NCBI GenBank assembly: GCA_035632395.1
Contig: DASQGX010000223.1
Coordinates: 1 to 9,112 of the forward strand
Length of the DNA stretch: 9,112 bases
Reading direction: 5' to 3'
Source: REEB95 sp035632395
GTDB lineage: Bacteria > Pseudomonadota > Alphaproteobacteria > ATCC43930 > CGMCC-115725
Made by a program: the position numbers and the translations under genes. This document shows positions 6,371-9,112 of the stretch, piece by piece; the stretch's first letter is position 1, and every line of letters starts with the position of its first letter. The notes under the pieces are model-generated. The model was not told the origin of the DNA. It saw only the letters and a list, made by a program, of their open reading frames with translations, and searched no databases.

Positions 6371-7210
6371 GTGACGGTTGCGCGGCTGGATAACATGCCG
6401 GAACGGCGCGGACTCATATTTTCCGCCGTATTGCACTTGCTGGTCGTGCTTGCGGTGGTGCTCGGCCTGCCGTCGGTGTTCCAGGCGCACATCGACGAAG
6501 AGCAGCCGATTGTGGTCGAGCTGGTGAATATCGGGCCAAAGACCTTGGCGACCATGAAGGCGTTCACGCCGCCCAAGCCGAAAGCGCCGCCCAAAGTGGT
6601 CGATGCTGAGCAACCGAAACCGACGCCGCCCCAGCCGCCGCAGGCCAAGGCTGCGCCGCCGCCGCCGCCCGAGCCGAAACCGGCAGACGTCAAGGTGCCG
6701 GAGAAGCCGGTGCCGCCGCAGCCCGAGACTAGGCCGCAACCACCCCAGCTGCCGCAACCATTGCCGAAGCAAAAGCGGCAGGATTTGGCCTTCGACACAT
6801 TGCTGAAAAATCTCGCGTCGAAGCCGCTGCCGCAGGATCAAGCAACGCAGCAACCGACGAAGCCGCAGCCCTCGTCACAGCCGATCGCGCCGCTTGGCTC
6901 GCAGCTCTCTGTGAGCGAGCTCGATCTGGTCAAGCAGCAGATCGAACAATGCTGGAACGTGCCTGCTGGCGCGCGCGACGCGCAAAACTTGACGCCGGAG
7001 TTTCGGGTTTCCATGAATCCCGACGGCACCGTGCGGGCCGCGACGCTGTTGAATCCGGAACGCCTGGGCGATCCATATTTCCAGGCCGCCGCCGACAGCG
7101 CGCGCCGCGCATTGTTCAATCCGACCTGTCAGCCGCTCAAACTTCCGCCACAAAAATATGACCAATGGCAGATATTCACCATAACCTTTGATCCCAAGGA
7201 CCTTTCATGA
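6371..7210 (+). CDS. tolA: TolA, proline-rich trans-periplasmic linker
   Basis: TolA is anchored in the inner membrane by one helix energised by TolQR and reaches across the periplasm to TolB/Pal. The 279-residue product shows a membrane anchor (about 14-34, LIFSAVLHLLVVLAVVLGL). A Pro/Lys/Gln-rich spacer (about 66-135, with five consecutive Pro at 96-100) follows. A second Pro/Gln-rich stretch (151-175) precedes a C-terminal TolA/TonB-like domain (181-275). That domain carries the IEQCW motif with C194, the MNPDGTV turn and C253, a possible disulfide pair. It lacks the long Ala/Lys-rich helix of E. coli TolA. I chose the GTG at 6371, 1 nt after the tolR stop; an ATG at 6395 (residue 9) is an alternative, and neither has a strong ribosome site. 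The stop overlaps tolB in an ATGA. Identity rests on architecture plus position between tolR and tolB. Confidence 0.9.
   Translation: MTVARLDNMPERRGLIFSAVLHLLVVLAVVLGLPSVFQAHIDEEQPIVVELVNIGPKTLATMKAFTPPKPKAPPKVVDAEQPKPTPPQPPQAKAAPPPPPEPKPADVKVPEKPVPPQPETRPQPPQLPQPLPKQKRQDLAFDTLLKNLASKPLPQDQATQQPTKPQPSSQPIAPLGSQLSVSELDLVKQQIEQCWNVPAGARDAQNLTPEFRVSMNPDGTVRAATLLNPERLGDPYFQAAADSARRALFNPTCQPLKLPPQKYDQWQIFTITFDPKDLS
7196..7200 (+). promoter_or_regulatory. ribosome binding site of tolB
   Basis: AAGGA lies 6 nt before the tolB ATG at 7207, within the last codons of tolA. It supports independent initiation of tolB at the ATGA overlap. Confidence 0.6.
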
Positions 7211-8526
7211 AACATCTGCTCCGCCCATTCGCCCTTCTGATCCTCGCAATGGTATGCGCTGCGCCGCTGCCGGCGCGCGCCGAACTCCATATCGACATTA
7301 CGCGCGGCAAGATCGAGCCGCTGCCGATCGCGATCCCGACTTTCGCCGGCGGCGCCTCGGCGGCCAATGACATCACCCAGGTGGTGTCAGCCGACCTCGA
7401 ACGCTCTGGCCTCTTCAAGCCGATCGATCCGCAGGCTTTCGTCGACAAGGATCCGGCGTCGCACATTCCGCCGAATTACGGCGACTGGCGGGTGATCAAT
7501 GCTCAGGCGTTGTTGACGGGCACTGCGACGCAGATGCCCGACGGCCGGCTGCAGGTCGAGTTCCGGCTGTGGGACGTGTTCGCTCAGCAGCAGCTCACCG
7601 GCCTGCGCTACACCACGACGGCGTCCAACTGGCGGCGCATCGCGCACATCATCGCTGACGCCGTCTATAAGCGCATCACCGGCGAAGACGGCTATTTCGA
7701 TACTCGCATCGTCTATATCGCCGAGAGCGGCCCGCTCGACCATCGCATCAAGCGGCTCGCCATCATGGACCAGGACGGCGCCAACAACCGTTATTTGACG
7801 GACGGTCGCGCGCTGGTGCTGACGCCGCGCTTCTCGCCGTCGACTCAGGAGATCACTTATCTTTCCTACGCGCGTGGCACGCCGCGAGTCTATCTGTTCA
7901 ACATCGACACCGGACAGCAGGAAGTGCTCGGCGATTTCCCAGGGATGACATTCGCGCCGCGCTTCTCGCCCGACGGCAATCGCGTGATCATGAGCCTATC
8001 CGTTCACGGCGAGAGTCAGATCTATACGCTCGACTTGCGCACGCGGCGCGCAGTTCAAATCACCAACACCGAAGCGATCGATACGTCGCCATGTTATTCG
8101 CCCGACGGTCAGCACATCGTGTTCAATTCGGACCGCGGCGGTGCGCAGCAGCTCTATGTGATGAACAGCGACGGCAGCAACGTTCATCGCATCAGCTTCG
8201 GCTCCGGCCGTTACGGAACGCCAGTGTGGTCGCCGCGCGGCGATCTCATCGCGTTCACAAAGATCGACAACGGCCAGTTTTACATTGGTGTAATGCACCC
8301 GGATGGTTCTGGTGAACGTTTGCTAACCAGCGGCTTCCTCGTCGAAGGTCCGAGCTGGGCGCCGAACGGACGCGTCCTGATTTATTTCCGTCAAACGCCT
8401 GCCGATGCACGTGGCCGCGGGTCGTCGAGCCGCCTCTACACCATCGATCTGACCGGCTATAACGAACGCGAAGTCGTCACGCCGACAGATGCCTCCGATC
8501 CGGCTTGGTCCCCCTTGCTTCCTTAA
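7207..8526 (+). CDS. tolB: Tol-Pal system periplasmic beta-propeller TolB
   Basis: Soluble periplasmic protein that shuttles between Pal and TolA. When TolA pulls TolB away, Pal is freed to bind peptidoglycan at the septum. The 439-residue product has a clear signal peptide: MKHLLR, a hydrophobic core at 8-19, and a predicted cleavage after ARA at 25. The mature protein would start ELHIDITRG, which corresponds to the N-terminal TolB box that contacts TolA. An alpha/beta domain (about 26-160) contains GLFKPIDPQAF and the VEFRLWDVF strand. The beta-propeller (about 165-439) shows repeated blades: PRFSPSTQEITY (207-218), PRFSPDGNRVIM (251-262), CYSPDGQHIVF (296-306), VWSPRGDLIAF (340-350), SWAPNGRVLIYF (383-394) and a last partial AWSP (433-436). 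The length is normal. The start overlaps the tolA stop and has its own ribosome site. Confidence 0.97.
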   Translation: MKHLLRPFALLILAMVCAAPLPARAELHIDITRGKIEPLPIAIPTFAGGASAANDITQVVSADLERSGLFKPIDPQAFVDKDPASHIPPNYGDWRVINAQALLTGTATQMPDGRLQVEFRLWDVFAQQQLTGLRYTTTASNWRRIAHIIADAVYKRITGEDGYFDTRIVYIAESGPLDHRIKRLAIMDQDGANNRYLTDGRALVLTPRFSPSTQEITYLSYARGTPRVYLFNIDTGQQEVLGDFPGMTFAPRFSPDGNRVIMSLSVHGESQIYTLDLRTRRAVQITNTEAIDTSPCYSPDGQHIVFNSDRGGAQQLYVMNSDGSNVHRISFGSGRYGTPVWSPRGDLIAFTKIDNGQFYIGVMHPDGSGERLLTSGFLVEGPSWAPNGRVLIYFRQTPADARGRGSSSRLYTIDLTGYNEREVVTPTDASDPAWSPLLP

Positions 8527-8544
8527 CAACCCCAGGGCTATAGT
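8515..8544 (+). promoter_or_regulatory. probable promoter of pal
   Basis: TATAGT at 8539-8544, in the context GGCTATAGT, matches five of six bases of the sigma-70/RpoD -10 box. A weak TTGCTT lies 18 nt upstream (8515-8520) in the last codons of tolB. Transcription would begin near 8551 and leave a leader of about 100 nt. A separate promoter for pal downstream of tolB is known in other bacteria. The -35 match is poor, so this rests mainly on the -10 box and position. Confidence 0.45.
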
Positions 8545-8597
8545 CGCCTCGAATTCATCAGCGCTACGGGCCAGAAATTATGTGGTCCCGAGTGTGA

Positions 8598-8610
8598 GAG
8601 GGGGCCCCTC
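8598..8610 (+). repeat. GC-rich inverted repeat in pal leader
   Basis: GAGGGGGCCCCTC can form a 5-bp GAGGG/CCCTC hairpin with a 3-nt loop, or the GGGGCCCC core can act as a self-complementary site. No T-run follows, so it is not a convincing intrinsic terminator. It lies between the probable promoter and the pal start. Confidence 0.4.
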
Positions 8611-8621
8611 CGGGCACTGCC

Positions 8622-8635
8622 ATCACGATCGTGAT
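8622..8635. repeat. 14-bp perfect palindrome in pal leader
   Basis: ATCACGATCGTGAT is perfectly self-complementary over 14 bases. It lies in the non-coding leader and ends 18 nt before the pal ATG, just upstream of the ribosome site. It could be an operator for a dimeric regulator or part of an RNA structure near the ribosome site. As a hairpin it would leave only a short stem after loop formation, so a DNA site seems slightly more likely. Its function is not known to me. Confidence 0.55.
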
Positions 8636-8641
8636 TCCAAC

Positions 8642-8647
8642 AAGGAG
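8642..8647 (+). promoter_or_regulatory. ribosome binding site of pal
   Basis: AAGGAG, close to the Shine-Dalgarno consensus, lies 6 nt before the ATG at 8654. It is the best ribosome site in the window, fitting an abundant outer-membrane lipoprotein, and it fixes the pal start. Confidence 0.75.
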
Positions 8648-8653
8648 CGGAAA

Positions 8654-9112
8654 ATGAATTTTAGGTCACTCTGTGTGATCGCTGCGATGTTGTTCCTGGC
8701 GGCCTGTCAGAGTTCACCGCAGTCTGGCGCCAATGCGGGCGGTAACGCGAATGCAACATCCACTGTGGCGCCGGGTTCGCGCGAGGACTTTGTGCAGAAC
8801 GTCGGCGATCGGGTGTTCTTCGACTTCGACAAGTCCGACATCAAGCCGGAAGGCCGGCAGACTCTCGAGCGTCAGGCGGCTTGGTTGAAGAAATACGCGA
8901 ACGTGAAGGTAACGGTCGAAGGCCACTGCGACGATCGCGGCACGCGCGAATACAATTTGGCGCTCGGCGCCCGTCGCGCCAACGCCGTGAAGCGCGCGCT
9001 GGTCGCTCTCGGCATCGACGCCAACCGCATCACGACGATCAGCTACGGCAAGGAACGTCCGGCGGTGATCGGCGATAACGAAGCGGCGTGGGCGCAAAAT
9101 CGCCGCGGCGTG
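8654..9112 (+). CDS. pal: Peptidoglycan-associated lipoprotein Pal, 3' end outside window
   Basis: Pal is the outer-membrane lipoprotein that binds peptidoglycan and TolB and completes the Tol-Pal bridge. My translation gives 153 codons to the window edge without a stop. A lipoprotein signal peptide (MNFRSLCVIAAMLFLAAC) has the lipobox LAAC, with the acylated Cys at 18. A Gly/Asn/Ser/Ala-rich tether (19-42) leads to an OmpA-like domain starting VGDRVFFDFDKSDIKPEG (50-67). The peptidoglycan-binding core is GHCDDRGTREYNLALGARRA, beginning at residue 90. A C-terminal AWAQNRRGV (145-153) normally lies within a few residues of the end of the protein, so only a short tail should be missing. The ATG is set by an AAGGAG ribosome site. 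A 127-nt gap with its own probable promoter separates it from tolB. Confidence 0.96.
   Translation, partial: MNFRSLCVIAAMLFLAACQSSPQSGANAGGNANATSTVAPGSREDFVQNVGDRVFFDFDKSDIKPEGRQTLERQAAWLKKYANVKVTVEGHCDDRGTREYNLALGARRANAVKRALVALGIDANRITTISYGKERPAVIGDNEAAWAQNRRGV

Noticed and set aside
6308..6853. Gly/Arg/Leu-rich open frames on the - strand opposite tolA
   Set aside because: The low-complexity product is the reverse complement of the Pro-rich tolA spacer, not a structural protein gene.
8598..8610. Intrinsic terminator between tolB and pal
   Set aside because: The hairpin is short and no T-run follows it, so I list it only as an inverted repeat.
1..9112. A novel defence system, mobile element, CRISPR array or biosynthetic cluster
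   Set aside because: All coding space is accounted for by conserved core genes in one orientation, and I saw no long direct repeats, transposase, integrase, tRNA or composition shift.

Overview
This is a chromosomal core region of an alphaproteobacterium, probably from or near the Hyphomicrobiales (Rhizobiales). The DNA is strongly G+C-rich with C/G-biased third codon positions. The gene order 6S RNA / 5-formyl-THF cyclo-ligase / YmdB-type phosphoesterase / yebC / ruvCAB / ybgC-tolQRAB-pal is typical of that class. I cannot fix the genus from sequence alone. All twelve protein genes I recognise lie on the + strand. I see no mobile elements, tRNAs, CRISPR arrays or signs of recent transfer.

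Layout. (1) Positions 1-125 hold most of a 6S RNA gene, cut at its 5' end by the window edge. (2) Positions 157-1618 hold the 5-formyltetrahydrofolate cyclo-ligase gene (next to 6S RNA as in many proteobacteria) and a YmdB/TIGR00282 metallophosphoesterase gene 10 nt downstream. (3) After a 126-nt gap comes yebC (1745-2491), whose true start lies 30 codons inside the longest open frame. (4) ruvC, ruvA and ruvB (2522-4670) form the Holliday-junction branch-migration and resolution machine and are joined by 4-nt stop/start overlaps. (5) Without a break, ruvB overlaps ybgC by 4 nt, ybgC overlaps tolQ by 11 nt, and tolQ, tolR, tolA and tolB follow with gaps of 1 nt or a 4-nt overlap. (6) A 127-nt leader holding a probable promoter and a 14-bp perfect palindrome separates tolB from pal, which runs off the window end.

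Functionally the window joins three systems: a global RNA regulator of RNA polymerase with a folate-salvage enzyme; translation and recombination housekeeping (YebC, RuvABC); and the trans-envelope Tol-Pal machine. In Tol-Pal, TolQ and TolR use proton motive force to energise TolA, which reaches across the periplasm to TolB and the peptidoglycan-bound outer-membrane lipoprotein Pal during division.

I did not find a convincing new system. The most interesting points are the palindrome-bearing leader of pal, the predictable product-RNA start in the 6S RNA, a Tyr in place of the expected catalytic His in YbgC, and a short proline-rich TolA spacer instead of the long helix of the enterobacterial protein. 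Every intergenic gap is under 130 nt, so no long stretch is unexplained.
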